A stretch of 61,074 nt of DNA. Origin: Syntrophobacteraceae bacterium. Lineage in GTDB: Bacteria > Desulfobacterota > Syntrophobacteria > Syntrophobacterales > Syntrophobacteraceae. The notes below the pieces were generated by a model. The model had not been told where the DNA came from. It searched no databases and was given only the letters and a program-made list of their open reading frames with translations. The stretch lies in contig JALOPI010000021.1 in the NCBI GenBank assembly GCA_025453975.1, positions 1 through 61,074 of the forward strand, given 5' to 3'. This document shows, one piece after another, positions 8,882 to 17,893 of this stretch (positions are counted from its first letter, which is position 1; each line of letters opens with the position of its first letter). A program made the translations under genes and the position numbers.

Positions 8882-8902
8882 CATGAGCCACCGCGGCTCA
8901 TG
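8882..8902. terminator. Hairpin between convergent genes
   Basis: CATGAGCC and GGCTCATG form a perfect 8-bp stem with a 5-base loop. It lies in the gap between the plus-strand flx operon and the minus-strand trkA genes, where a shared transcription stop is expected. No U-tract follows on either strand, so it is not a classical intrinsic terminator. Confidence 0.4.
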
Positions 8903-8997
8903 CGGTGTGGAGAGGCTGATCACCTTGACGGAACATCATCATGCTCGCGGTCGCGCCGCCGTCTTCGGAAGCGAGGCTTCGATCAGGGCGAGCAGGA

Positions 8998-9660
8998 CTA
9001 CTTTCCCAGGATCGACGCCAGCTCCTCGGCACGCGAGGCGTGCACCACCGCCAGAACCTCGTCGCCCGGCCGGAGCACCGTGCTCCCGTGGGGTATGATG
9101 AGCCGGCCGTCGCGGATGACGCCGGCCAGGATGCACTCCTCGGGGAACACCAGGTCCGCCACCTTCCTTCCAGCGGCCCTGGCGGCGGGATGCACCTTCT
9201 CCTCCACCAGGGAGAATTCCCCCTTGGAAAGCTTGAGGAGGGTCATCATGCTCCCCAGGGACATCTCCTCGGCGATGAGATGGGCCATGAGGCTGGCCTG
9301 GCTCAGAGCCACGTCGACGCCCATGATCTCCGTGAACATCCACTCATGTCTGGGGTCCTTCACCCGGGCGATGGTGCGCGGTACTCCGAATTCGAATCGC
9401 GCCAGGCTGGTGGCCACCAGATTCGTCTCATCGTCCCCCGTGACGGCCGCCATGACGTCCGCGTCCCGGATCCCCGCCGATTCGAGTATGGCGGGGTCCG
9501 TCCCGCTTCCGGCGACCACCGTTCCGTCTGGAAGGTCGTGGTGGAGATGCCGGACCTCCTCCACCCTGACCTCGATCACCTTGACCCGGTGCTGACGGGG
9601 CTGAAGGAGGGAAGCCAGGTGCGCCCCCACTTTGCCGCCCCCGACGATGATCACGTTCAT
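8998..9660 (-). CDS. TrkA/RCK-family NAD-binding potassium regulator, copy 1
   Basis: The 220-residue single-unit RCK protein has an N-terminal Rossmann fold beginning MNVIIVGGGKVGAHLASLL, an acidic residue after the second strand, and GSGTDP typical of TrkA_N. A C-terminal TrkA_C/RCK_C domain (about residues 130-215) ends in RPGDEVLAVV. Such proteins gate Trk/Ktr potassium transporters in response to NADH or ATP/ADP. It lies 21 bp downstream of a second RCK gene and the P-type ATPase. No TrkH/KtrB membrane subunit is encoded in the window. Unlike E. coli TrkA, which is a tandem duplication, this is one unit. Confidence 0.88.
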   Translation of the reverse strand: MNVIIVGGGKVGAHLASLLQPRQHRVKVIEVRVEEVRHLHHDLPDGTVVAGSGTDPAILESAGIRDADVMAAVTGDDETNLVATSLARFEFGVPRTIARVKDPRHEWMFTEIMGVDVALSQASLMAHLIAEEMSLGSMMTLLKLSKGEFSLVEEKVHPAARAAGRKVADLVFPEECILAGVIRDGRLIIPHGSTVLRPGDEVLAVVHASRAEELASILGK

Positions 9661-9681
9661 GGGCGCTCTCCTCTGATGGTG

Positions 9682-10332
9682 TCAGCTCGTTCCCAGGAGG
9701 GACCGAAGACGCTCGATGGAAGTCGTGAGTACGGCGAGGTGGGCCGAATCGTCCTTCTGGAAAACCGTCTCCGGTGAAGGAATGAATGCTCTGCCCCTTC
9801 GGGTGAGGGCGACGACCCGCACCTCGCCGGGAGCGGTCAGGGTGCTCACCTTGCGTCCCACCAGGAGCGCGGGCACATCCACCGCCAGGAGCTCCACTTC
9901 TCCGCCCCCCAGGCTCAGGAGGGCGTCCAGCTCGGAATAGGCGAGCAGGTCCGCCAGTCGATGCATGGCCCAGGAAATGGGCGCCACGGTCTGCACCCCC
10001 AGTCGGTGATAAATCTCGGCCTTGCGAGGGTCCACCAGGCGCGCCACCACCCGGGGCACCCGAAAGACGAGCCGGGCCAGGCGTGCCACCACCACGTTGG
10101 CTTCGTCGCTGTCGGTCACGGCCGCCAGACCGTCGGCCCGCTCGATCCCTGCCCGCAGCATCGCCTCCCGATGGAAAGCCGAGCCGGCGACGGTCTCGCC
10201 CCGAAACCATGGGGCCAGCCGCTCCATGGCTGTCCGTTCCCGGTCCATCACGGTGATCGAATGGCCGCGCTGGCTCAGGACTCGAGCTAATCCCACACCC
10301 ATGCGCCCGCAGCCGACAACGATGAGCCTCAT
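9682..10332 (-). CDS. TrkA/RCK-family NAD-binding potassium regulator, copy 2
   Basis: The 216-residue protein begins MRLIVVGCGRMGVGLARVLS, a Rossmann dinucleotide-binding start, followed by a TrkA_C-like domain from about residue 135. It is clearly related to the downstream copy but well diverged, so the two may form a heteromeric ring. Its start overlaps the ATPase stop as ATGA (4 bp), so translation is coupled to the pump gene. It could sense nucleotide or K+ state for a transporter elsewhere or for the adjacent pump; the latter is inference. Confidence 0.87.
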   Translation of the reverse strand: MRLIVVGCGRMGVGLARVLSQRGHSITVMDRERTAMERLAPWFRGETVAGSAFHREAMLRAGIERADGLAAVTDSDEANVVVARLARLVFRVPRVVARLVDPRKAEIYHRLGVQTVAPISWAMHRLADLLAYSELDALLSLGGGEVELLAVDVPALLVGRKVSTLTAPGEVRVVALTRRGRAFIPSPETVFQKDDSAHLAVLTTSIERLRSLLGTS

Positions 10333-13214
10333 GCCTCACCTCCGGGGTGCGTCTTTCGGTGACGCCGACGAAGGACCAGCTTTCGGCATTCGTCGGCAAC
10401 GAGGAGCAGCGGTGCCCAGGCCGCCAGGAACAGCCAGTTCTCGGGGGGGAAGGCCTGTGTCCCGATGATCTTCTGCAGGGGCGGTGCGTAAACAATGAGC
10501 AGGATGAGGAGGATCTCGCTCACGATGCCGACCCAGAGGAGCCGATTGCCGAGGAAGCCAATCCGGAGCACCGAGGCGCGCTCGGTCCGCTGAGCGAAGA
10601 GATTGCCCACCTGGGTTGTCACGACGCAGGCCAGGGCCATGGCCGTGGCGGACTCGTAGAGGGGGCCGCTGGACGGCAGGCCCAGCCACTGGCCCCAGTA
10701 CCCGTGGGTCCAGTACTGGAAATAAAAAGCGGCCATGACCGCCAGGCTCTGAAGGGGTCCCAGAAAGAGGTAGGCCCGGGCCAGGAGGGATGGCGTGATC
10801 ACATGCTCCCCAAGGTCGCGGGGAGGCCGCTCCATGATTCCCGGCTCGGCTCCTTCGGCACCCAGCCCCAGGGCGGGCACCAGGTCGGTCCCCAGGTCGA
10901 CGGCCAGAATGTGCATCACGTTGAGGGCCAGGGGGATCTGGCCCTGGCTCAGGGCGAAGAGGATGAAGGGCACGGCTTCGGGAGCGTTGCTGGTGAAAAT
11001 GTAGGTGGTGAACTTTTTGATATTGGCGTAGACGGCCCGTCCTTCCTCGATGGCATGGACGATGGTGGCGAAGTTGTCGTCGGCGAGGATCATGTCGGCG
11101 GCTTCCCGGGCCACGTCCGTTCCCGAAAGACCCATGGCGATGCCGACGTGGGCTTTCTTGAGGGCCGGGGCGTCGTTCACCCCGTCCCCGGTGACGGCCA
11201 CCACGTGTCCCATGCGCTGCAGCTCCGAAACGATGCGCAGCTTGTGCTCGGGGGCCGCGCGAGCGAAAATCACCTCTCCCGCCATGGCCTCGGCGACGGC
11301 TTCATCCGTCAGGGCCTCCAGCTCGGGTCCGGTCAGCACCCGTGGACGGTCCCCGCGGATGATGCCGATCCTGCGGGCGATGCTTTCCGCCGTGAGTCCG
11401 TAGTCGCCGGTGATCATGATGATCCGGATGCCGGCTCGCCGGCACGTGGTGACGGCATCGGCGACCTCGGGCCTGGGCGGATCCATCATGGCCACGAGTC
11501 CGAGGAAGGTGAGATCCCGCTCAACGGCTTCGGGCGTGCAGGCGGACCAGCCACACCCGGCCGGCGCGGAGCCCTGGAAGGGGATGAAGCGGCGGGCCAC
11601 CGCCAGGACCCGCAGCCCGCTCCGAGCGAGGGCATCGTTGGCCTCCAGGATGGATTTCCGCATCGCCTCGTCCAGGGGCACCTCGACCCCCTCGTCCAGG
11701 GCTCGCTCGCACAGGCCCAGCAGCTCCCGGGGAGCCCCCTTGACGTTAGCCACCAGCCGCTGATCTCCCGCCCGATGGATTGTGCTCATGCGCTTGCGAC
11801 CCGAATCGAAGGGCAGCTCCCGCAGGCGCGGGGCGGCCCGCTCCTCCCCCTCAAGGTCCACACCGGCTTTGGGCGCCAGGACTCGAAGCGCCCCTTCGGT
11901 GGGATCCCCGATGATGGTCCATCGGGGGCGTTCGGAGTCTGGAGGAAGGAGCCTCCCATTGGTGCAGAGTCCAGCGGAGACGAGGAGCGACCTCAGATCG
12001 CTTCCCTCGGGAGCCGCCACGGGTCGCCCGCCTTCCTGGATCTCCCCCTCCGGCGAATACCCGTTGCCCGTGACACTCAGTCGTCTCCCGGCCAGCCAGA
12101 TCTCCCGGACGGTCATGGCATTCTGGGTGAGCGTTCCCGTTTTGTCCGTGCAGATCACCGAGGTGCAGCCCAGGGTCTCCACGGCCGACAGTCGCTTGAT
12201 GAGTGCGTTGCGTCCGGCCATGCGCTGCACGCCCATGGCCAGGGAGAGGGTGACCGTCGGGAGCAGCCCTTCAGGCACGAAAGCCACGATCATCCCCATG
12301 GCGAAAATGAAGCTTTCGGCCAGGTCGACACCCGCGAGGGTCATGGCCAGGACAAAAAAGACACATCCCGCGCAGACGGCGATGAGGGTCACGCCCCGGG
12401 TGGCCCGCCGCATCTCCCTCTGCAGAGGGCTGAGATCATCCCCCAGCCCCTGGGTGAATCCGGCGATTCTCCCCAGCTCGGTCCCCATCCCCGTGGCGAA
12501 GGCCACCGCCTTGCCCGTCCCCGAAGCCACGCCCGTTCCCGCGAAGACGATGCATGAGATGTCGGTGTGAGCCAGATTCCCGGCCTCAATGGGCTCGACG
12601 GTTTTTCGTACGTGGGCGGACTCACCCGTCAGGGTGGATTGATCCACGCGGAGCTCCGCCTCCTCCACCAGTCGGGCATCGACGGAGATGCGGTCTCCTT
12701 CCCCAAGGAGCAGCACATCCCCGGGCACCAGCTCCTCCGCCGGGACCTGCCGCACCTCGCCGTCGCGGACGACGCGTGCCCAGGCGGGAATGAGCCGGCG
12801 CATGGCCTCCGTGGCCCGCTCCGCCTTGAACTCCTGCCAGAAGCTGAAGCATCCGTTGATGATGTTGACGAGCCAGATGGAGACGGCGAGCTGCGGCATG
12901 CGGGCCGCGATGGCGACCCCTCCCGCGGCCCACAGCAGCACGGCCATCAGGTGAGCGAAGTGGGCCAGAAGCTTGGCCGCAAGAGAGCCTTTGCCGGCTT
13001 GACGGAGGGTGTTGGGTCCATGAAGCTCCAGCCGCCGGCGGGCCTCCTCGCCACGCAGACCCTCGGGCTCGGCCGCCAGGGCGGAATAGACCTCCGCGAT
13101 GGGCATGGCCCCAAAGGTCTTGGCCGGGTCTTCCGTGATGTCCTCTGCCGCCGATAGAGCCTTCACGCTTCGGCTCCGAACCGAAAGAATGGGAGATGAC
13201 CGTTGCGTGTGCAC
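10329..13214 (-). CDS. P-type cation ATPase, Na+,K+-ATPase-like (P-IIC type)
   Basis: At 961 residues it is a full-length P-II pump. It has TGES at 197-200, the phosphorylated Asp357 in DKTGTLT, and the hinge TGDGVNDAP at 675-683. The ion-site segments match the Na+,K+-ATPase type rather than the Ca2+ type: VPEGLLPT in M4 (Glu315), TSNAPEAVPF in M5 (Asn743, Glu746) and AVDLGTDLVPA in M6 (Asp773, Asp777). The C-terminal segment QVGNLFAQRTERASV also lines up with the Na+,K+-ATPase M8/M9 region, but the position equivalent to its site-III Asp appears as Asn871. No beta subunit is nearby. It heads a unit with two RCK proteins, so K+/Na+ homeostasis is likely; ion specificity is inferred. Confidence 0.9.
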   Translation of the reverse strand: MHTQRSSPILSVRSRSVKALSAAEDITEDPAKTFGAMPIAEVYSALAAEPEGLRGEEARRRLELHGPNTLRQAGKGSLAAKLLAHFAHLMAVLLWAAGGVAIAARMPQLAVSIWLVNIINGCFSFWQEFKAERATEAMRRLIPAWARVVRDGEVRQVPAEELVPGDVLLLGEGDRISVDARLVEEAELRVDQSTLTGESAHVRKTVEPIEAGNLAHTDISCIVFAGTGVASGTGKAVAFATGMGTELGRIAGFTQGLGDDLSPLQREMRRATRGVTLIAVCAGCVFFVLAMTLAGVDLAESFIFAMGMIVAFVPEGLLPTVTLSLAMGVQRMAGRNALIKRLSAVETLGCTSVICTDKTGTLTQNAMTVREIWLAGRRLSVTGNGYSPEGEIQEGGRPVAAPEGSDLRSLLVSAGLCTNGRLLPPDSERPRWTIIGDPTEGALRVLAPKAGVDLEGEERAAPRLRELPFDSGRKRMSTIHRAGDQRLVANVKGAPRELLGLCERALDEGVEVPLDEAMRKSILEANDALARSGLRVLAVARRFIPFQGSAPAGCGWSACTPEAVERDLTFLGLVAMMDPPRPEVADAVTTCRRAGIRIIMITGDYGLTAESIARRIGIIRGDRPRVLTGPELEALTDEAVAEAMAGEVIFARAAPEHKLRIVSELQRMGHVVAVTGDGVNDAPALKKAHVGIAMGLSGTDVAREAADMILADDNFATIVHAIEEGRAVYANIKKFTTYIFTSNAPEAVPFILFALSQGQIPLALNVMHILAVDLGTDLVPALGLGAEGAEPGIMERPPRDLGEHVITPSLLARAYLFLGPLQSLAVMAAFYFQYWTHGYWGQWLGLPSSGPLYESATAMALACVVTTQVGNLFAQRTERASVLRIGFLGNRLLWVGIVSEILLILLIVYAPPLQKIIGTQAFPPENWLFLAAWAPLLLVADECRKLVLRRRHRKTHPGGEA

Positions 13215-13448
13215 GCGCCCCGGTTCGCCGCGAAAGGCGATAATCCCTGGATGGCCCTTCGCGGATCCTCGCCCATTGGCGCGGCGACAAGGGGGCCTGC
13301 CCGGCGAGGGCTCCAGGAGGCAGCCCAGGAACGGTCATTGCGATCGATGGCCAGGAATCTCGATTTTCGTGATCACCGGATTCCTCGAATGTCTCCCTCG
13401 CCGCGCTCCCCTCGATAAGGATAAAGAAAGAGATCCTCGGACAGTCCG

Positions 13449-14591
13449 CTAGAGCTTGACGAGCTCGTAGGCCCGGTTTCCCAGGCCCAGCGCCTGTCCG
13501 TACTCGAGCTGGTGCTGCCAGTCGATCTTGGCGTACACGGCCCGAATCTTGTCCCCGCAAGCTTCGGGATGGTCGGCGAGGCAGGAGGATCGCAGCGCCG
13601 GCTGGGCGTTGAGGAGGTCCACCGAGGCCTGGTCGATGGCCACGGGATCCCGTGAAGCCAGGATGCCGATGTCCGGCACGATGGGGGCGTCGGAGTAAGG
13701 GTAGCAGTCGCAGGCGGGAGAGATCTGGGTCAGAAAATTCACGAACAGGGATCGCTCCTCCTTGCCCTTGAGGGTCCCCACGGTGTACTCGACCATGCGC
13801 TCCATGAACCTCGGCAGGTCCCGCTCCCAGTTGATGCCCAGGGCGCCCTGGGGGCAGGCATGGATGCATCCCGCGCACCCGACGCATTTTTCCTGATCGA
13901 TCTCCGCCAGCCGAGTCGCCTTGTCGTGGGGCCGGGGGGCTCCCGCCGGTCGCTCGATGAGATGAATGGCGTCGTGGGCGCACTGGTCGCGGCAGATTCC
14001 GCAACCGATGCACTTCTCGGCCATGACCTCGGGGGCCACTTCCGAATGCTGGGCCATCTTGCCCTTCCGGGATGCGGACCCCATGCCGACGTTCTTGATG
14101 GCTCCCCCGAAACCGGCCGCTTCATGGAGCTTGAAGTGAGCCACGGACACCAGGGCATCGGCCCGGGCCACGGCCGACGCGACGTAGGCCACGTCGCAGT
14201 TCTTGAGGCCGATGGGGACAGCCACTTCATCCCGCCCGTCCAGGCCGTCCGCCATCACCAGGGGGGCGCCGACCACCGTGTAGCCGAATCCGTTCAAAAG
14301 TGCCGTGTCCAGATGGTCCACGGCATTGCCGCGAGCTCCCACGTACAGGGTGCTGGCATCGGTCAGAAAGGGCTTGCCGCCGGCCGTCTTGACGGCGTCC
14401 ACGATGGGGCGCACGAACAGCGGCCGGATGAAGGCCGTGTTGCCGCGCTCGCCGAAGTGCAGCTTGATGGCTGAAAGCCCCCGTTTTTTCGTCGCCTCGG
14501 CGATTCCCGCCGCTTCGACCAGCTCCCTGATCCTGTCCAGGAGACTCCGGTTGGAAACTCTCAAATCGATGAAGAAAACACGGCTCGCCAT
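13449..14591 (-). CDS. DUF362-domain [4Fe-4S] ferredoxin-like protein
   Basis: The 380-residue protein has the DUF362 core in its first 200 residues (SAIKLHFGERGN, VSVAHFKLHE, FGGAIKNVGMG). A 2[4Fe-4S] ferredoxin insert follows, CIGCGICRDQCAHDAI and CVGCAGCIHACPQGAL, and then a C-terminal DUF362 part (IGILASRDPVAIDQASVDL). These proteins are common in anaerobes and are assumed to be redox proteins; the reaction is unknown. The ATG at 14591 is chosen for its GGGAGAGG Shine-Dalgarno; the frame extends 15 residues further upstream. It lies 234 bp upstream of the ATPase gene on the same strand. Confidence 0.87.
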   Translation of the reverse strand: MASRVFFIDLRVSNRSLLDRIRELVEAAGIAEATKKRGLSAIKLHFGERGNTAFIRPLFVRPIVDAVKTAGGKPFLTDASTLYVGARGNAVDHLDTALLNGFGYTVVGAPLVMADGLDGRDEVAVPIGLKNCDVAYVASAVARADALVSVAHFKLHEAAGFGGAIKNVGMGSASRKGKMAQHSEVAPEVMAEKCIGCGICRDQCAHDAIHLIERPAGAPRPHDKATRLAEIDQEKCVGCAGCIHACPQGALGINWERDLPRFMERMVEYTVGTLKGKEERSLFVNFLTQISPACDCYPYSDAPIVPDIGILASRDPVAIDQASVDLLNAQPALRSSCLADHPEACGDKIRAVYAKIDWQHQLEYGQALGLGNRAYELVKL

Positions 14592-15005
14592 GATGCACCT
14601 CTCCCTGGAAGTCCTCTTCGGAACGGAAGTCGTCACGTGATGGTGTCCCCACCGTCTCGGCCGGCGTTCCTTGGGGACACGCCATGCCAGCCCTGGTGCC
14701 TCATGCGCATGTTAGAGAAAAAGAGGGGGACGCTCAACAGATTTCGCGGAAAAGATTTCGAGGAAAATTCCGGGTCAAGATGATGAGAGTAAGGATTCAA
14801 AATGAACCCCCCTCCCCCCCTTGGATGCGGGGAACGGAGCCCCGCGGTCACAGGTCCTCCGATCCCGCAAGGAGAGTGGAGGCGGGATGCTCATCCCGTC
14901 TGGGGTGGACAAGTGCACCGCCCTGGTCACCACGGCCATGAAGCCGCATCCCTCGGTGGCCTGGCCACGGGAAAACCTCACCGTCGAATCGAGGCTCCGG
15001 GGATA
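14592..15005. other. Non-coding stretch with one hairpin
   Basis: No convincing gene is seen. The notable element is a G:C-rich hairpin at 14881-14900 (GGCGGGAT, loop GCTC, ATCCCGTC; 8 pairs including one G:T), downstream of the minus-strand small membrane gene and possibly its transcript end. A run of C near 14807-14820 breaks the frame in all directions. Confidence 0.5.
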
Positions 15006-15188
15006 TCAGCCGCAATCACGGCAGTCACGGCAATCAGGATCAGACTCCCGGAGACGATATCGCGTGGACGAAAAACCCCGAGGTTCCTCATCCGGCCCGC
15101 GCCACGCCGTGATCGTGCATAGCCCCGCGGCGATGAAGCCGATCATGGTGCCGGCGAACAATCCAATCAAGACTCCCACCCAAAACAT
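15006..15188 (-). CDS. Small single-pass membrane protein, DUF3789-like
   Basis: The 60-residue protein begins MFWVGVLIGLFAGTMIGFIA: one Gly-rich transmembrane helix in residues 2-26, then a short, charged, probably cytoplasmic tail with cysteines at the end. This layout resembles DUF3789-type small membrane proteins. A good Shine-Dalgarno (GGAGGGG) precedes the ATG on the minus strand. The gene stands alone, with long gaps on both sides. Confidence 0.6.
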   Translation of the reverse strand: MFWVGVLIGLFAGTMIGFIAAGLCTITAWRGPDEEPRGFSSTRYRLRESDPDCRDCRDCG

Positions 15189-15763
15189 GGCACCCCTCCA
15201 TCAACGCCGCGCTCCGGCGATAAACGGTCGACGCACAAGACTCTCCTCTTCAAGCGTGCCCCCCCTTTGCCCGGGGGCAAGCTCGTGATCTCGACGGATT
15301 TCGAAAACTACAGGCCCGGTAGAAGAATAGAAATATCTTTACACGAAGTCAAGACTAACCCTGCAGGGTTTAAAGGAAGGTAAGATCAGGTGTGCTAATC
15401 ATTGAAGGTCTTGAATGTTCTGATGGATTGGTACACATCAGTACAAATACCCTGTTGATGTCTATAAGCATTGGTCATGTAGGTTGAATGTACTTATTAT
15501 TGCCCATGAATCAACGTTGGGTGCGGCTCTGTGCGAACGATGCGTGACATGGGCTTCCTCCATGAAAAAGGCGGTGGGGGCATCATCCCGTCCTACCGTT
15601 TTCCTGATCCCAAAGAGCCGCGCCTGTGATGGCTTCAGCGGACAGGCCTCGCGTTTTCGGAGGAGCCGCCCCGGGCAGCCCCCGAGCCCGGGATCGATGT
15701 CAGCCTCCATGGCGGCCAGCATCATCTCCCTCATGTCCGCCGATGGAGCTCCTGGCAACGGAC
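15189..15763. other. Long gap, partly A+T-rich, with a perfect palindrome
   Basis: No gene is supported here. The part from about 15300 to 15500 is clearly richer in A+T than its surroundings. A perfect 14-bp palindrome, AACCCTGCAGGGTT, lies at 15357-15370 and could be an operator. Open frames reaching into the PIG-L gene on both strands lack ribosome sites and family resemblance. The gap lies upstream of the small membrane gene and downstream of the PIG-L gene, both on the minus strand, so it may hold the promoter of the former. Confidence 0.45.
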
Positions 15764-16453
15764 TCACCAGGGAATCTCCACTCTGTGGAACGCCTCGGCC
15801 AGCTCGAACGGCTCCCCTTCCGCCATGGCCGCGCACCGCTGCCTGAGCCAGTCCTCGAGATCCTGCATGGGCAGCTCCCTGACCTGGCTTTCATGGCATC
15901 GCAGGGCTGCGACTTTCCATGCAAAAGTATCCGTGATATCGACTCGATAGTTGATGTCTTCCGCCGCCCAGAAAAGCACTTCCTTCACCTTGTGGGGCTC
16001 CAGCCCTTCGGCCATCAGGTCCGGGTAGGCCAGATGGTCCCTGGCGAAAGGATAAACCGCATCCATGACGACCTGGCCCGCCACGCGGTGGTCCCGGTGC
16101 CACAGGTAGCGACGATAAGGATCGGAAGTCAGGACGATCTCCGGTCGGTGGATGCGGATCTGGCGTACGATGTCCTTCCGAAAGGCGGGGGTGTCCTCGA
16201 GCCCCTGGTCGGGGTAGCCCATGAACACCACGTCCTCGACGCCGAGCACTCGGGCGGCGGCCCGCTGCTCCCGGGTCCGGATCTCCGACAGCCTTTGGGG
16301 CGGGAGGTCGCGGTCGGTGGTTCCCTTGTCGCCATTGGTGATGACCACGTAAACGACCTTTCGGCCTTCCCGCGTCCACCTGGCGACGGTTCCCGCCGCC
16401 CCGAACTCCGCATCGTCGGCATGAGGAGAAATCACCAGCACATCCACAGGCAT
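15764..16453 (-). CDS. PIG-L/LmbE-family N-acetylglucosamine deacetylase-like protein
   Basis: The 229-residue protein starts MPVDVLVISPHADDAEFGAA, carrying the PHxDD zinc and catalytic motif of the family, and later HRDH, the third metal-binding site. Relatives (MshB, BshB, PIG-L) remove acetyl from GlcNAc linked to inositol, malate or lipid. ATG 16453 is preferred; a GTG at 16483 in frame would add ten residues. It follows the MshA-like glycosyltransferase by 139 bp on the same strand, so the two probably act in sequence on one GlcNAc-containing molecule. The actual substrate is unknown. Confidence 0.88.
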   Translation of the reverse strand: MPVDVLVISPHADDAEFGAAGTVARWTREGRKVVYVVITNGDKGTTDRDLPPQRLSEIRTREQRAAARVLGVEDVVFMGYPDQGLEDTPAFRKDIVRQIRIHRPEIVLTSDPYRRYLWHRDHRVAGQVVMDAVYPFARDHLAYPDLMAEGLEPHKVKEVLFWAAEDINYRVDITDTFAWKVAALRCHESQVRELPMQDLEDWLRQRCAAMAEGEPFELAEAFHRVEIPW

Positions 16454-16592
16454 TGTCGTTGCATCTCCCACATTTCGAGTCACATCATCCGCGGCGCCAC
16501 GGAGCCGTGGTGGCGGCGGGCGCCCGGGCGCCGCTACGGGCCCGGCACCGAATTTCGGTTTTCCGCGGCTTCAGATCAGGCTCCATCCGCCC

Positions 16593-17825
16593 TCATCGCC
16601 CGAATTCCTCCACCAGCTCGGTGTACTGCTCCAGCATGGTGGAGGCCACGCGGGACCAGCTGAATCCGGCCACCGACGCCCTGGCCTTCTCCCTGGCGCC
16701 GGGATTCCCTCCGGCTCCCCGAAGCGTCCCGAGGAGGCACCGGGCCAGAAGCTCGGGGGATCCGTCGGGCAGGACACATCCCGTTTCACCCGGAACAATG
16801 ATATCTTCCATGACCCCCACGGCCGTCGAGACCACGGGGGTCCCGCAGGCCAGGGCCTCTAGGCATACCAGGCCGAAGCTCTCGTAGTGGGAGGGGACCA
16901 CCAGGACGTCCGCCGCGCTGTAGAATTCCGGGAGCCGCCGGTGATCGACCTGGCCCGCGAACCGGGTCAGCCGGTCGATGCCCAGCTCGGCAGCCCGACG
17001 GCTCGGCTCCGGGGGCGCTTCGGGCCCCTCGCCCCCCACGATCACCAGGCGAAGCCCCGGATAATCCCTCAGGAGAGCCGCCGCCTCCAACAGCCTTTCC
17101 AGTCCCTTGATGGGGGAGAACCTGCCCACGAACAGCACCACGGCATCGTGCCGGTCAAGGTCCAGCTTCCGGCGCGACACCTCTCGATCGAGGGGCCTGA
17201 ACAAGTCCAGGTCCACGCCGCAGGGAACCACCCGTATCCTTTGGGGATCGACCCCGTACAGCCGCTGCAGATCCCTCCGCTCCCGGGGAGTGGCCGCCAC
17301 GATCCGATGGCAGGTTCGGGCCAGGTCCGCTTCGGTGCGCAGACGCACGGGGGGCTCCTCCTCTCCGGGCTGGGCTCCGTTTTTCGCCGCCCCCAGGGTG
17401 TGGAACATGACGGCGTGGGGGACGCCCCATTCCCTTTGAGCCCAGGCTCCCACGCGACCTGAAAGCCAGTAATGGCTGTGGATGAGGTCGTATCGGAGGG
17501 CTTCCGAGGCACGAAAGCGCTCCAGCGACTCGAAGAACGACTCCAGATGGGGATAGAGATCGGCGGGCCGCGAGTAGCCGTTGTCGCCGGCCTTGAGCTG
17601 GATGAGGCGGACGTTGTGGCCGAGGGGATCCACGCATGGCCCGCTGCGTCCCTCGGGATGCCGGGTGAAGATGTCGACGGGGTGCCCCCTTTGTCCCAGC
17701 TCCCGGGCCAGCGAGCGGACATAGACGCTCATCCCCCCGGTGTCCCGGCTTCCGAGCCTGCCCAGCGGGCTGGAATGGACGCTCAGCATGGCGATGCGCC
17801 GATGGCTGGGGATGGAGCGATTCAT
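16593..17825 (-). CDS. GT4 glycosyltransferase, MshA-like
   Basis: The 410-residue protein is a GT-B retaining glycosyltransferase. The N-terminal half contains RIAMLSVHSSPLGRLG, DTGGMSVYVRSLA, DLIHSHYWLSGRVG and FHTLGAAKN, wording typical of MshA (UDP-GlcNAc:inositol-phosphate transferase) and BshA-like enzymes. The C-terminal half has FVGRFSPIKGLERLLEAA and the nucleotide-sugar motif PSHYESFGLVCLEALACGTP. ATG 17825 has GGGGAAG five bases upstream; a start at 17897 would overlap the upstream gene by 4 bp and add 24 residues. With the PIG-L gene it forms the familiar GlcNAc transfer/deacetylation pair; the acceptor is not known. Confidence 0.88.
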   Translation of the reverse strand: MNRSIPSHRRIAMLSVHSSPLGRLGSRDTGGMSVYVRSLARELGQRGHPVDIFTRHPEGRSGPCVDPLGHNVRLIQLKAGDNGYSRPADLYPHLESFFESLERFRASEALRYDLIHSHYWLSGRVGAWAQREWGVPHAVMFHTLGAAKNGAQPGEEEPPVRLRTEADLARTCHRIVAATPRERRDLQRLYGVDPQRIRVVPCGVDLDLFRPLDREVSRRKLDLDRHDAVVLFVGRFSPIKGLERLLEAAALLRDYPGLRLVIVGGEGPEAPPEPSRRAAELGIDRLTRFAGQVDHRRLPEFYSAADVLVVPSHYESFGLVCLEALACGTPVVSTAVGVMEDIIVPGETGCVLPDGSPELLARCLLGTLRGAGGNPGAREKARASVAGFSWSRVASTMLEQYTELVEEFGR

Positions 17826-17893
17826 GTCAGCTTCCCCATGAGGAGCGAGAGATCGCCGGGGCCGTTGGGGCTCCCCCATGGCCGGCCCGCCCT

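Noticed and set aside
10347..12557. Long plus-strand frame opposite the ATPase gene
   Set aside because: Mirror frame of a clear P-type ATPase; low-complexity His/Gly-rich translation.
15462..15846. Overlapping open frames on both strands upstream of the PIG-L stop
   Set aside because: No ribosome site, no family resemblance, and they run into the PIG-L gene.
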